DNA from: CAZMMV01 sp964637035
GTDB lineage: Bacteria > Bacillota > Clostridia > Tissierellales > Tissierellaceae
Length of the DNA: 20,007 bases
Assembly (NCBI GenBank): GCA_964637035.1
Contig: CAZWTU010000025.1
Location: 1 to 20,007 of the forward strand
Direction: 5' to 3'
Under the pieces are notes generated by a model. It had not been told where the DNA came from, did not search any database, and was given only the letters and a program-made list of their open reading frames with translations. The translations under genes were made by a program, and so were the position numbers. Each line of letters opens with the position of its first letter. The stretch's first letter is position 1. Shown here one piece after another: positions 7,587 to 14,375 of the stretch.

Positions 7587-10166
7587 TTAAGACTTAATAA
7601 TTAACTCTCCATCCTCCACACCAATTAGGATTGTATCATTATCTTTTAAACTTCCCTTTATAATCATTCTACTTATTTCTGTTTCTATATACTTTTGCAA
7701 ATATCTTTTTACAGGCCTTGCACCATATTTCATTGAATAAGCCCTATTCAATATTAATTCCTTGGCTTCATCAGTTAGTGCCATATCTATCATTCTATCT
7801 TCTAACCTTGATTTTATATCATCCACCTGTAAGTCTATTATCTTAAATATATCATCTTTTTCTAATGGCTTAAACATTACTATTTCATCTAATCTGTTTA
7901 AAAATTCTGGCTTGAAGGTCCTTCTCATCTCTTCCATTACCTTGTCTTCAGCTGATTTATCTATTGTCCCATCTGGCCTAATTCCTTCAAGTAAATAAGA
8001 TGACCCTATATTTGATGTCATAATAATAACTGTGTTTTTAAAGTCCACTGTTCTCCCTTGGTTGTCGGTTAATCTACCATCATCAAGTATTTGTAGAAGT
8101 ATGTTAAATACATCTGAATGAGCTTTTTCTATTTCATCAAATAGGATTACCGAATAGGGTTTTCTTCTTACGGCTTCTGTTAATTGACCACCTTCATCAT
8201 AGCCCACATATCCTGGAGGTGCCCCTACAAGCCTAGAAACTGAGTGTTTTTCCATATATTCACTCATATCTATTCTTACCATATTTCTTTCATCGTCAAA
8301 CAGGGATGATGTTAAGGCCTTGGACAATTCTGTCTTACCTACTCCTGTAGGTCCTAAAAATATAAAGGACCCTATAGGTTTGTTTAATTCTTTCATGCCT
8401 GCCCTAGCCCTAATTACTGCATCTACTACAGATTCTACAGCTTCCTCTTGTCCTATTACCCTGGCCTCTAATATATCTCCTAGTTTTAGCAGTCTTTCTC
8501 TTTCTGTTTCCACCAGCTTTGTTACAGGTATTCCTGTCCATTTTCCAACTACTTCTGCTATCTCTTCCTCCCCAACTTCTTCCTTCAACATTTTTTCTTC
8601 ATCTAGACCTTTTTCATTGGCTTCTTTTAATTTTCGCTCTAATTCTACCAAATTACCATATTTCAATTGGGATAATTTTTCTAAATCATAGTTTCTTTCG
8701 GCTTCTTCTATTTGTCTTTTTACATAGTCTATTTCTTCCTTAATATCTTTGACCTTTGAAATATTCTTTTTTTCATCTTCCCACTGGGCCTTTTTAATAT
8801 CAAATTCTTCTTTTAAATCACTTAGTTCTTTGTCTAAGTTGTCCAGCCTTATTTTAGATGCTTCATCTCTTTCCTTTTTCAAAGCCGCCTTTTCTATTTC
8901 CAGTTGCAATATCCTTCTTCTACTTTCGTCTAATTCTTCAGGCATTGAATCTATTTCTGTACGTATCATAGCTGAAGCCTCATCCATTAAGTCTATGGCC
9001 TTATCTGGTAAAAATCTATCACTAATATACCTATCAGATAAGCTTGCTGCAGCTATTACTGCCCCATCTGATATCCTAATTCCATGGTGGATTTCATATT
9101 TTTCCTTTAGTCCACGAAGTATAGAAATGGTATCTTCCACATCTGGTTCTGTAACTAAAACCCTTTGAAATCTTCTTTCTAAGGCTGCATCTTTTTCTAT
9201 AAACTTTCTATATTCATCTAAGGTAGTAGCACCTATGGTATGAACATCACCCCTTGCCAGCATAGGCTTCATTAAATTGGATGCGTCCATTGCCCCATCT
9301 GTCCTACCTGCCCCTACTATATTGTGGAGTTCATCTATAAATAAAATTATTCTTCCATTTGATTTTTCAATTTCAGATAATACAGCCTTTAGCCTTTCCT
9401 CAAATTCCCCCCTATATTTTGCACCTGCAATAAGGGCTCCCATGTCTAGGGCAAATATAGTTTTATCCTTTAGCCCTTCTGGCACATCCCCATTTACTAT
9501 TCTTTGGGCTAGGCCTTCAACTATGGCAGTTTTACCTACCCCTGGTTCCCCTATTAATACAGGATTGTTTTTTGTTCTTCTAGATATTATTCTTATTACA
9601 TTTCTTATTTCTTCATCTCTACCTATAACCGGATCCATTTTACCTTTTTTTGCCTCTTCTACTAAGTCTCTACCAAATCTATTTAGGGCATCATAGGTTG
9701 ACTCTGGATTATCTGATTTTATTGTTTGATTACCCCTAATTTCTTTTAGGGCTTCTAAAAATCTTTGCAAGTTAATATTATAATTATTAAATATATTCTC
9801 AGAAGTTATATTTTTTTCTTTTAGAAGAGATATATAAATATGTTCTACCCCCACATATTCATCTCCAAATTTCTTAGCTTCGTCTTGTGAATTTAAAAGT
9901 ATTTTTGTGTAAAACCTACTAGGGTATAAGGTCCCTCCACCAGATTGCTTTGGCAACTTCCCTATCTCTCTATCTATGTCTGCTAGGATCAAATCCGGAC
10001 TTTCTCCCATGTAAGAGACCACCCTAGGAATTAATCCATTATCTAAACTCATTAGGCCATAATGTATATGGATTTCCTTCAGCTCTGGATTACCATATTT
10101 TATGGCCACATTCTGTGAATTTTGTATTGCCTCCAATGATTTTTGTGTAAACTTGTTTAAATCCAT
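7587..10166 (-). CDS. clpB: ATP-dependent disaggregase ClpB
   Basis: ClpB is a hexameric AAA+ chaperone that, together with DnaK and a J-protein, threads proteins out of aggregates after heat or other stress. The 859-aa product shows the full layout. There is an N-terminal Clp_N domain (about 1-145). AAA-1 has Walker A GEPGVGKT at 206-213, Walker B ILFIDELHN, and the arginine finger region LERRFQRV. A long coiled-coil middle domain (about 400-530, rich in E/K/L) separates ClpB from ClpA and ClpC. AAA-2 has Walker A GPTGVGKTE, Walker B VILFDEIEKAH, and sensor NRLDEIVMF. The ClpP-binding loop of ClpA/C/X is not apparent, as expected for a non-proteolytic disaggregase. The ATG follows a GGGAGG site, 16 bp after the J-protein gene. 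Both genes share one promoter and a CtsR operator, so heat-shock control is expected. Confidence 0.97.
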   Translation of the reverse strand: MDLNKFTQKSLEAIQNSQNVAIKYGNPELKEIHIHYGLMSLDNGLIPRVVSYMGESPDLILADIDREIGKLPKQSGGGTLYPSRFYTKILLNSQDEAKKFGDEYVGVEHIYISLLKEKNITSENIFNNYNINLQRFLEALKEIRGNQTIKSDNPESTYDALNRFGRDLVEEAKKGKMDPVIGRDEEIRNVIRIISRRTKNNPVLIGEPGVGKTAIVEGLAQRIVNGDVPEGLKDKTIFALDMGALIAGAKYRGEFEERLKAVLSEIEKSNGRIILFIDELHNIVGAGRTDGAMDASNLMKPMLARGDVHTIGATTLDEYRKFIEKDAALERRFQRVLVTEPDVEDTISILRGLKEKYEIHHGIRISDGAVIAAASLSDRYISDRFLPDKAIDLMDEASAMIRTEIDSMPEELDESRRRILQLEIEKAALKKERDEASKIRLDNLDKELSDLKEEFDIKKAQWEDEKKNISKVKDIKEEIDYVKRQIEEAERNYDLEKLSQLKYGNLVELERKLKEANEKGLDEEKMLKEEVGEEEIAEVVGKWTGIPVTKLVETERERLLKLGDILEARVIGQEEAVESVVDAVIRARAGMKELNKPIGSFIFLGPTGVGKTELSKALTSSLFDDERNMVRIDMSEYMEKHSVSRLVGAPPGYVGYDEGGQLTEAVRRKPYSVILFDEIEKAHSDVFNILLQILDDGRLTDNQGRTVDFKNTVIIMTSNIGSSYLLEGIRPDGTIDKSAEDKVMEEMRRTFKPEFLNRLDEIVMFKPLEKDDIFKIIDLQVDDIKSRLEDRMIDMALTDEAKELILNRAYSMKYGARPVKRYLQKYIETEISRMIIKGSLKDNDTILIGVEDGELIIKS

Positions 10167-10182
10167 ACATAAAACCTCCCTT

Positions 10183-11115
10183 TTAGTTTTTCTCTCCTAT
10201 TTTCTTTAATTGTTTATAAAGTTTTATTTCTTCCTTTGTTAATTCTTCTGGAATTATTATGTTTATTTCTATAAATAAATCTCCTCTTTTCCCCTTCATA
10301 TCTTTATAGCCCTTTTTAGGTATTCTGATTTTCTTACCTGAGGAAATATTTTTTGGAATATTTATTTTTATCTTGCCATCTAAGGTCGATACAATGACCT
10401 TATCTCCTAAAGCTGCTTGATAAGGTAATAAATCTAATTTTGATGTTAAGTTTAAACCATCTAAAATATTCTTAGAATCCTCTTTTAATTTAATTTTAAA
10501 TAATACATCTCCATTTATTCCCCATTTTTCTCCTTTAACCTTCAATTTTTTCCCGGGCAATATTCCTTCAGGTAGTTTTATGGATAGAGACTTGTTTTCC
10601 CCACCTATATTTAATGTAATATCTTTTGTTTCCCCCTTATATCCTTCTTCTAATGTAATAGTAAGCTCTGACTCATAGGCAGGCCTTTGGGGTTTTGCCC
10701 GTCTTCCTCCACCAAATAAATCCCCTATATTAAAGCCCCCACCTTGCCTACTGCCTTGTGAACCACTAGTCTGGCCTCCACCACCAAAAAACATATTAAA
10801 GAAATCACTAAAATCACCATCTGTTGATGTATAAGTATGACTGCCTCCACCAAATCCATATTGGGATGGGTCAAAATTTTGTCCATTTGAGAAATTATAT
10901 CCTGAGCCAAAAGTATCGTATTGTTTTCTTTTTTCCTTGTCATTTAATACTTCATAGGCTTCATTTGCTTCTTTAAACTTCTCCTGGGCATTTTCATCAT
11001 CTGGATTTAAATCTGGATGATATTTTTTAGCTAAATTTCTATAGGATTTTTTTATTTCATCTTGTGACGCATTTTTATTTACTCCAAGTATCTTATAATA
11101 ATCTTTATACTCCAT
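10183..11115 (-). CDS. J-domain cochaperone, class II (CbpA-like DnaJ)
   Basis: This is an Hsp40 protein that delivers substrate to DnaK and stimulates its ATPase. The J domain spans about residues 4-70, with the diagnostic HPD at 33-35 (KYHPDLNP). Next comes a Gly/Phe/Ser-rich linker (about 72-135), with repeated GGG and the segments FSDFFNMFFGGGG and FNIGDLFGGG. Two beta-rich substrate-binding domains follow, with VKGEKWGINGDVLFKI and the C-terminal LDGKIKINIPKNISSGKKIRIP and KGKRGDLFIEI motifs. The four CxxCxGxG zinc motifs of class I DnaJ are absent, so at 310 aa it is a CbpA-type protein and not the dnaK-linked DnaJ. It is the first gene of the operon with clpB, 16 bp upstream. The pairing suggests a J-protein dedicated to the ClpB disaggregation route (inference). 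A GAAAGGAGTG site precedes the ATG. Confidence 0.93.
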   Translation of the reverse strand: MEYKDYYKILGVNKNASQDEIKKSYRNLAKKYHPDLNPDDENAQEKFKEANEAYEVLNDKEKRKQYDTFGSGYNFSNGQNFDPSQYGFGGGSHTYTSTDGDFSDFFNMFFGGGGQTSGSQGSRQGGGFNIGDLFGGGRRAKPQRPAYESELTITLEEGYKGETKDITLNIGGENKSLSIKLPEGILPGKKLKVKGEKWGINGDVLFKIKLKEDSKNILDGLNLTSKLDLLPYQAALGDKVIVSTLDGKIKINIPKNISSGKKIRIPKKGYKDMKGKRGDLFIEINIIIPEELTKEEIKLYKQLKKIGEKN

Positions 11116-11157
11116 AAATTCACTCCTTTCATAGGTTATAGGAGATTAAATAATTAA

Positions 11158-11174
11158 TTTGACCTTCTTTGACC
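11158..11174 (-). promoter_or_regulatory. CtsR operator of the J-protein/clpB operon
   Basis: On the minus strand the sequence is GGTCAAAGAAGGTCAAA, a direct heptad repeat with a 3-nt gap. It fits the CtsR consensus RGTCAAA-NAN-RGTCAAA exactly. It starts 9 bp after the first -10 box of the promoter at 11184-11212 and so covers the start of transcription, where a bound repressor would block polymerase. CtsR represses clp genes in low-GC Gram-positives and is inactivated by heat. The regulator gene itself is not in this window. No CIRCE (HrcA) element was seen. Confidence 0.88.
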
Positions 11175-11183
11175 TTCATTATA

Positions 11184-11212
11184 ATTATAAACAATTTTCC
11201 TGAAAAAATCAA
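11184..11212 (-). promoter_or_regulatory. Sigma-A promoter for the J-protein/clpB operon
   Basis: On the minus strand there is TTGATT, a 17-nt spacer and TATAAT, followed at once by a second overlapping TATAAT. The spacing is optimal, the -10 is perfect and the -35 is 4/6. It lies directly upstream of the CtsR operator and about 70 nt before the J-protein ATG. Confidence 0.82.
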
Positions 11213-11244
11213 TAACTTTTACTTATTTATATCCTAATTATACC

Positions 11245-11290
11245 CTAAAAGGACAAATTATAATGATAGATTTATAATTTGTCCTTTTAG
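11245..11290. repeat. Perfect 19-bp inverted repeat between divergent promoters
   Basis: The left arm CTAAAAGGACAAATTATAA (11245-11263) and right arm TTATAATTTGTCCTTTTAG (11272-11290) pair with no mismatch across an 8-nt loop. On paper it resembles a terminator stem. However, it sits between the dnaJ-like promoter (minus) and the feo promoter region (plus), where no recognised transcript should end. The right arm ends on the first base of the repeat element at 11290-11431. It may be part of that element, an operator, or the terminator of an unseen short transcript. Confidence 0.75.
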
Positions 11291-11431
11291 CCAGCGAGAA
11301 ACAGTTTGATTTTATAGTTTGTCATTCCCAATATAGTGATTAATCTTGTCTTTTAAATACATTTAAGGTAGCTCCTTTCCCTAGGGATGACAGATAAACA
11401 ACTTTTCCACTGGTCTATAACTGTTGCTGGC
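11290..11431. repeat. Intergenic inverted-repeat element, copy 3
   Basis: This is a 142-bp element bounded by GCCAGC (11290-11295) and its inverse GCTGGC (11426-11431). Inside, the left arm has AACAG...TTTGTCATTCCC and the right arm, read in reverse, has AACAG...GTTTATCTGTCATCCC. The TGTCATTCC/GGGATGACA pair and the GTTTATCTGTCAT sequence relate it to copy 1 after murF. The layout resembles a small non-autonomous inverted-repeat element (MITE-like). It has no coding capacity and no clear target duplication. Confidence 0.6.
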
Positions 11432-11494
11432 GTTTGTCCATTGAATATTTATCTTGACTTTTTTGCAAAAATAATATAGTATTTAGAATAGGCA

Positions 11495-11511
11495 TTGATA
11501 ACCATTATCAA
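11495..11511. promoter_or_regulatory. Fur box 1 upstream of feoA
   Basis: TTGATAACCATTATCAA is a perfect 7-bp palindrome with a 3-nt centre. It matches the 7-1-7 Fur core TGATAAT-N-ATTATCA with a single change. The iron-uptake genes start about 130 bp downstream, so iron-dependent repression by Fur is a natural reading. A possible promoter (TTGACT 11454-11459, TATAGT 11475-11480, spacer only 15) lies just upstream, so the box would sit just past the start point. Confidence 0.75.
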
Positions 11512-11522
11512 ATACCCCTTGA

Positions 11523-11550
11523 TTTTATTAGACCAATAAATCTAATAAAA
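11523..11550. repeat. 10-bp inverted repeat between the two Fur boxes
   Basis: TTTTATTAGA (11523-11532) and TCTAATAAAA (11541-11550) are exact inverse complements across an 8-nt loop. It lies midway between the two Fur-like palindromes. It could form an AT-rich hairpin in the leader or be another protein site; no function is known. Confidence 0.5.
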
Positions 11551-11556
11551 AGACTA

Positions 11557-11573
11557 TTGATAATATCTATCAA
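11557..11573. promoter_or_regulatory. Fur box 2 (weaker) upstream of feoA
   Basis: TTGATAATATCTATCAA has TTGATA/TATCAA inverted ends and matches the Fur core with two changes in the right half. Its centre is 62 bp from that of box 1, close to six helical turns, so two Fur dimers could bind the same face. It is 70 bp before the feoA start. Confidence 0.55.
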
Positions 11574-11642
11574 ATTAGTATTTATATTTGAATTTATCTT
11601 CGAAATATACTTATGACAAATTTTTTTGGAAGGATGGTATCT

Positions 11643-11885
11643 ATGGAAAATATTGCTTTGAAGGAAAATGTTTCTTTAAATTATTTAAAGCCTAATGAAT
11701 ACGGAAAAGTAAAAGAAATTTCTGGTGGATGTGGGGCTAAGAAAAGATTATATGAGCTTGGTCTCCATAAAGGTGCTTTTTTCAAAGTTGTGAAAAATGA
11801 TTTCGGTCCACTTATATTAAATATATCTGGTAACAAATTAGCCTTAGGAAGAGGCTTAGCTTCTTATGTATTTGTTGAGCGCTAA
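11643..11885 (+). CDS. feoA: Ferrous iron transport protein A (FeoA)
   Basis: FeoA is a small cytoplasmic SH3-like protein needed for Fe2+ uptake through FeoB. The product (80 aa from this start) shows the family pattern: LNYLKPNEYGKVKEISGG, then KKRLYELGLHKGAFFKVV, and a final strand region LALGRGLASYVFV. The start was chosen at 11643 because GGAAGG lies 9 nt upstream. In-frame ATGs at 11613 and 11634 have no ribosome binding site or one too close, and would give a longer N-terminus than usual for FeoA. The gene lies 39 bp before feoB, downstream of two Fur-like palindromes, so it is the first gene of an iron-repressed feoA-feoB-feoC-like operon. Confidence 0.92.
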   Translation: MENIALKENVSLNYLKPNEYGKVKEISGGCGAKKRLYELGLHKGAFFKVVKNDFGPLILNISGNKLALGRGLASYVFVER

Positions 11886-11924
11886 TATTAATGATACAGG
11901 AAGACATTAAGGAGAGGATTTTAT

Positions 11925-13919
11925 TTGAAAACTATTGCATTTGTAGGAAATCCTAATAGTGGAAAGACAACATTGTTTAATGCACTAACTGGTTCCAATC
12001 AACATATTGGAAACTGGCCAGGTGTTACTGTTGAAAAAAAAGAAGGAAGTTTTAAATATAAAGATATAACATATAGGGTTGTAGATTTACCTGGTACTTA
12101 TAGCCTTGGGGCCTATTCAGAAGATGAAATAGTCGCTAGAGACTATATACTTAAAGGAGATCCTGATCTAGTTGTTAATGTAATAGATGCTACAAACTTA
12201 GAAAGAAATCTTTATCTAACTACCCAGTTAATGGAGATGGATACAAAGGTAATTATAGCACTTAATATGATGGATGAGGCTAAGCAAAAAAATATCGAAA
12301 TAGATGTGGACAAGTTATCAAAAAATTTAGAGATAGCTATTATTCCTACTATTGCTTCTAAATCTAAGGGCATAGATGATTTAATCCAAAAATCTATTGA
12401 ACTAATGGATAGTGATCATAAGCTTTCTAAGAAATTTACTTATGGAAAAGAGATTGATAAAGAAATAAAAAATATAGAAGATATACTTTCTAATTCAAAG
12501 TTCGATTACCCTAAAAGATGGATAGCTTTAAAATTATTAGAAGGTGATAAAGAAATATTTGATAAACTAAAAAAACAAGATTCTAATATACTTCAAGATA
12601 AGCTTAACTCATTTGAAGAAAAATTTATGGAGTATGAATTAGATATTGTTGATAGAAGATATGCTTTTATAGGGGATTTTGCAAAAGATTCAATAAAGAG
12701 GCCTAAGGAAGAAGTTGTAACATTAACGGATAAGATTGATAAGATAATTACACACAAGTATTTAGGAATACCAATATTTGCCCTAATTATGTTTACTATT
12801 TTCCAATTAACATTTTTAATAGGGGAAGACTTTTTAGGTGAATATATGGTAAGCCTAGTGGAATTCTTAGGAGACACCCTTGTTGGCCTTTTAGCTAATA
12901 TAGGTTCACCTGAATGGGTCTTAAATTTTATAGCAGATGGTCTTTTTGCAGGTGTAGGAGCTGTCTTAGAGTTTATACCTCTTATTGCAATTTTATATTT
13001 GTTTTTAGGTGTCCTGGAAGATACAGGCTATATGGCTAGGGCGGCTTATGTAATGGATGGCTTAATGAGGGCTCTTGGTCTTCATGGTAAGACATTTATA
13101 TCCATGATCATTGGATTTGGTTGCAATGTACCTGGTATAATGTCTACTCGAACTTTGGAAAACAAAAAAGACAGAATGATAGCCATGCTTATTAATCCCT
13201 TTATGTCATGTGGGGCAAAGATACCTATATATTCTGTATTTATAGCAGCATTCTTCCCTAATAAGGGTGGAATCGTTCTTTTTGCTCTTTACTTTTTAGG
13301 GATTATAATGGCATTATTACTAGGGAAAATATTTTCTAAAACTTTATTTAAGGGAGAAGCATCACATTTTATAATGGAATTGCCTCCCTATAGATTACCA
13401 ATATTTAAATACGTAATAAGGGATATGTGGGATAAGGTTAAATCCTTTGTTCAAAAAGCAGGAACTATTATTTTTGCAGTAGTATCCTTACTTTGGATAT
13501 TATCAGTACTTCCTTTAGGAGTGGAAGCCCATAGTCAACAAAGTATACTAGGTCAAATAGGCACTTTTATAGCTCCAATCTTTAAACCTGCTGGATTTGG
13601 AAATTGGCAAGCATCAGTTGGTTTGTTTGCAGGAATAGCTGCTAAGGAAGCTGTTGTGGCTACTCTTGGTATGGTATATGCTGGAGTATCTGAAGGATCC
13701 AACTTAGTTGGGGCCTTACAGGGTGCTTTTACCCCACTTACTGCAACTTCATTTTTAGTTATGACACTTTTATATACTCCTTGTGCCGCAGTAATAGGTA
13801 CTGTAAAAAAGGAAACTGGATCTACTAAATGGGCAATATTTATGGCAGTCTATCCCTTTGTTATTGGATGGATAATGGCTGTCTTGATATATCAGATTGG
13901 CAGTTTATTAGGTTTTTAG
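11925..13919 (+). CDS. feoB: Ferrous iron transporter FeoB
   Basis: FeoB is the membrane permease for Fe2+, with an N-terminal GTPase. G motifs are clear: G1 GNPNSGKT (8-15), the switch region with WPGVTVEKKEG, G3 DLPG (54-57) and G4 NMMD (114-117). A helical domain follows to about residue 260, then about eight or more hydrophobic segments from residue 275 to the end. These include the two conserved gate-like regions GFGCNVPGIMSTRTLENKKD and PFMSCGAKIPIY, whose Cys residues are conserved in the family. At 664 aa it is in the normal range. The start is a TTG preceded by AAGGAGAGG at 7-nt spacing, and the resulting N-terminus (MKTIAFVGNPNSGKTT) is exactly where FeoB usually begins. It is followed 10 bp later by a FeoC-like gene. 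Confidence 0.97.
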   Translation: MKTIAFVGNPNSGKTTLFNALTGSNQHIGNWPGVTVEKKEGSFKYKDITYRVVDLPGTYSLGAYSEDEIVARDYILKGDPDLVVNVIDATNLERNLYLTTQLMEMDTKVIIALNMMDEAKQKNIEIDVDKLSKNLEIAIIPTIASKSKGIDDLIQKSIELMDSDHKLSKKFTYGKEIDKEIKNIEDILSNSKFDYPKRWIALKLLEGDKEIFDKLKKQDSNILQDKLNSFEEKFMEYELDIVDRRYAFIGDFAKDSIKRPKEEVVTLTDKIDKIITHKYLGIPIFALIMFTIFQLTFLIGEDFLGEYMVSLVEFLGDTLVGLLANIGSPEWVLNFIADGLFAGVGAVLEFIPLIAILYLFLGVLEDTGYMARAAYVMDGLMRALGLHGKTFISMIIGFGCNVPGIMSTRTLENKKDRMIAMLINPFMSCGAKIPIYSVFIAAFFPNKGGIVLFALYFLGIIMALLLGKIFSKTLFKGEASHFIMELPPYRLPIFKYVIRDMWDKVKSFVQKAGTIIFAVVSLLWILSVLPLGVEAHSQQSILGQIGTFIAPIFKPAGFGNWQASVGLFAGIAAKEAVVATLGMVYAGVSEGSNLVGALQGAFTPLTATSFLVMTLLYTPCAAVIGTVKKETGSTKWAIFMAVYPFVIGWIMAVLIYQIGSLLGF

Positions 13920-13929
13920 GAGGGATTTA

Positions 13930-14190
13930 ATGATTAAGGATGTTCTAAAAGAAATAAATATGGCAAAGATATTAGACATTAGTAAAATTGCTAATAAACT
14001 AAATATAACTGAGGCTTTAGTAGAACAAGCAATTGAACAATTATCTCGTATGGGGTACATAGTAGAGGATATGGGTTCCCTCTCATGTGAATCCAAGTGC
14101 AGTTCTTGTCCTATGGCGACCTGTAATACCACCCCATTAAAGACATTGGCTATCACAGAAAAGGGACAAACAGCCTTGGGTAATATGTAA
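13930..14190 (+). CDS. FeoC-like winged-helix protein with a four-cysteine cluster
   Basis: This 86-aa protein begins right after feoB (AGGAGG site, ATG 10 bp after the feoB stop). Residues 1-48 look like a small helix-turn-helix/winged helix (ILDISKIANKLNITEALVEQAIEQL, then MGYIVED). A cysteine cluster follows, C53-x3-C57-x2-C60-x4-C65 (SCESKCSSCPMATC), and then a short tail. This is the layout of FeoC-type proteins, in which the cysteines can hold an iron-sulfur cluster and which are thought to tune FeoB stability or feo expression. Position and motif agree. The exact role in Gram-positive bacteria is not settled. A clear terminator follows at 14207-14249, so this is the last gene of the operon. 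Confidence 0.82.
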   Translation: MIKDVLKEINMAKILDISKIANKLNITEALVEQAIEQLSRMGYIVEDMGSLSCESKCSSCPMATCNTTPLKTLAITEKGQTALGNM

Positions 14191-14206
14191 ACTTAAATAA
14201 AATTTA

Positions 14207-14249
14207 AAACTTCAATAAAATATATTAATTTTATTGAAGTTTTTTTATA
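14207..14249 (+). terminator. Intrinsic terminator of the feo operon
   Basis: AAACTTCAATAAAAT (14207-14221) and ATTTTATTGAAGTTT (14228-14242) form a perfect 15-bp stem with a 6-nt loop. A run of Ts follows directly. It lies 17 bp after the stop of the FeoC-like gene. Confidence 0.9.
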
Positions 14250-14318
14250 TTTTATGTTTAAATTTAATTATTTGGGTATAATATAAATACACACATCACT
14301 TAAAGATTTAATTACTTT

Positions 14319-14355
14319 TATCACTAGTTTAAATAAGTACTTGACTAAAGTGATA
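14319..14355. promoter_or_regulatory. Inverted repeat overlapping the ncRNA promoter
   Basis: TATCACT (14319-14325) and AGTGATA (14349-14355) are exact inverse complements 23 nt apart. The right half lies in the spacer between the -35 and -10 boxes of the strong promoter at 14341-14369. A third related half (ATCACT) lies at about 14295-14300. This could be an operator for a repressor of the RNA gene; the regulator is unknown. Confidence 0.35.
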
Positions 14356-14369
14356 CAGTGGTGTATAAT
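14341..14369 (+). promoter_or_regulatory. Strong sigma-A promoter of the candidate ncRNA
   Basis: TTGACT (14341-14346), a 17-nt spacer and TATAAT (14364-14369) match the vegetative promoter at 5/6 and 6/6 with ideal spacing. It is the best promoter in the window, yet no protein gene starts for more than 550 bp downstream. Transcription would start near 14376. Confidence 0.85.
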
Positions 14370-14375
14370 TAGTAC

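Noticed and set aside
8320..9696. Several plus-strand ORFs of 74-139 codons across clpB
   Set aside because: All lie antisense to conserved ClpB motifs and have low-complexity Ser/Leu compositions typical of shadow frames.
10725..10943. 72-codon minus-strand ORF in another frame of the J-protein gene
   Set aside because: It overlaps the Gly/Phe-rich linker of a clear J-protein; the open frame follows from GGN-rich codons.
11613..11642. Upstream in-frame ATGs (11613, 11634) as the feoA start
   Set aside because: The first has no ribosome binding site and the second is too close to GGAAGG; the family begins near the ATG at 11643.
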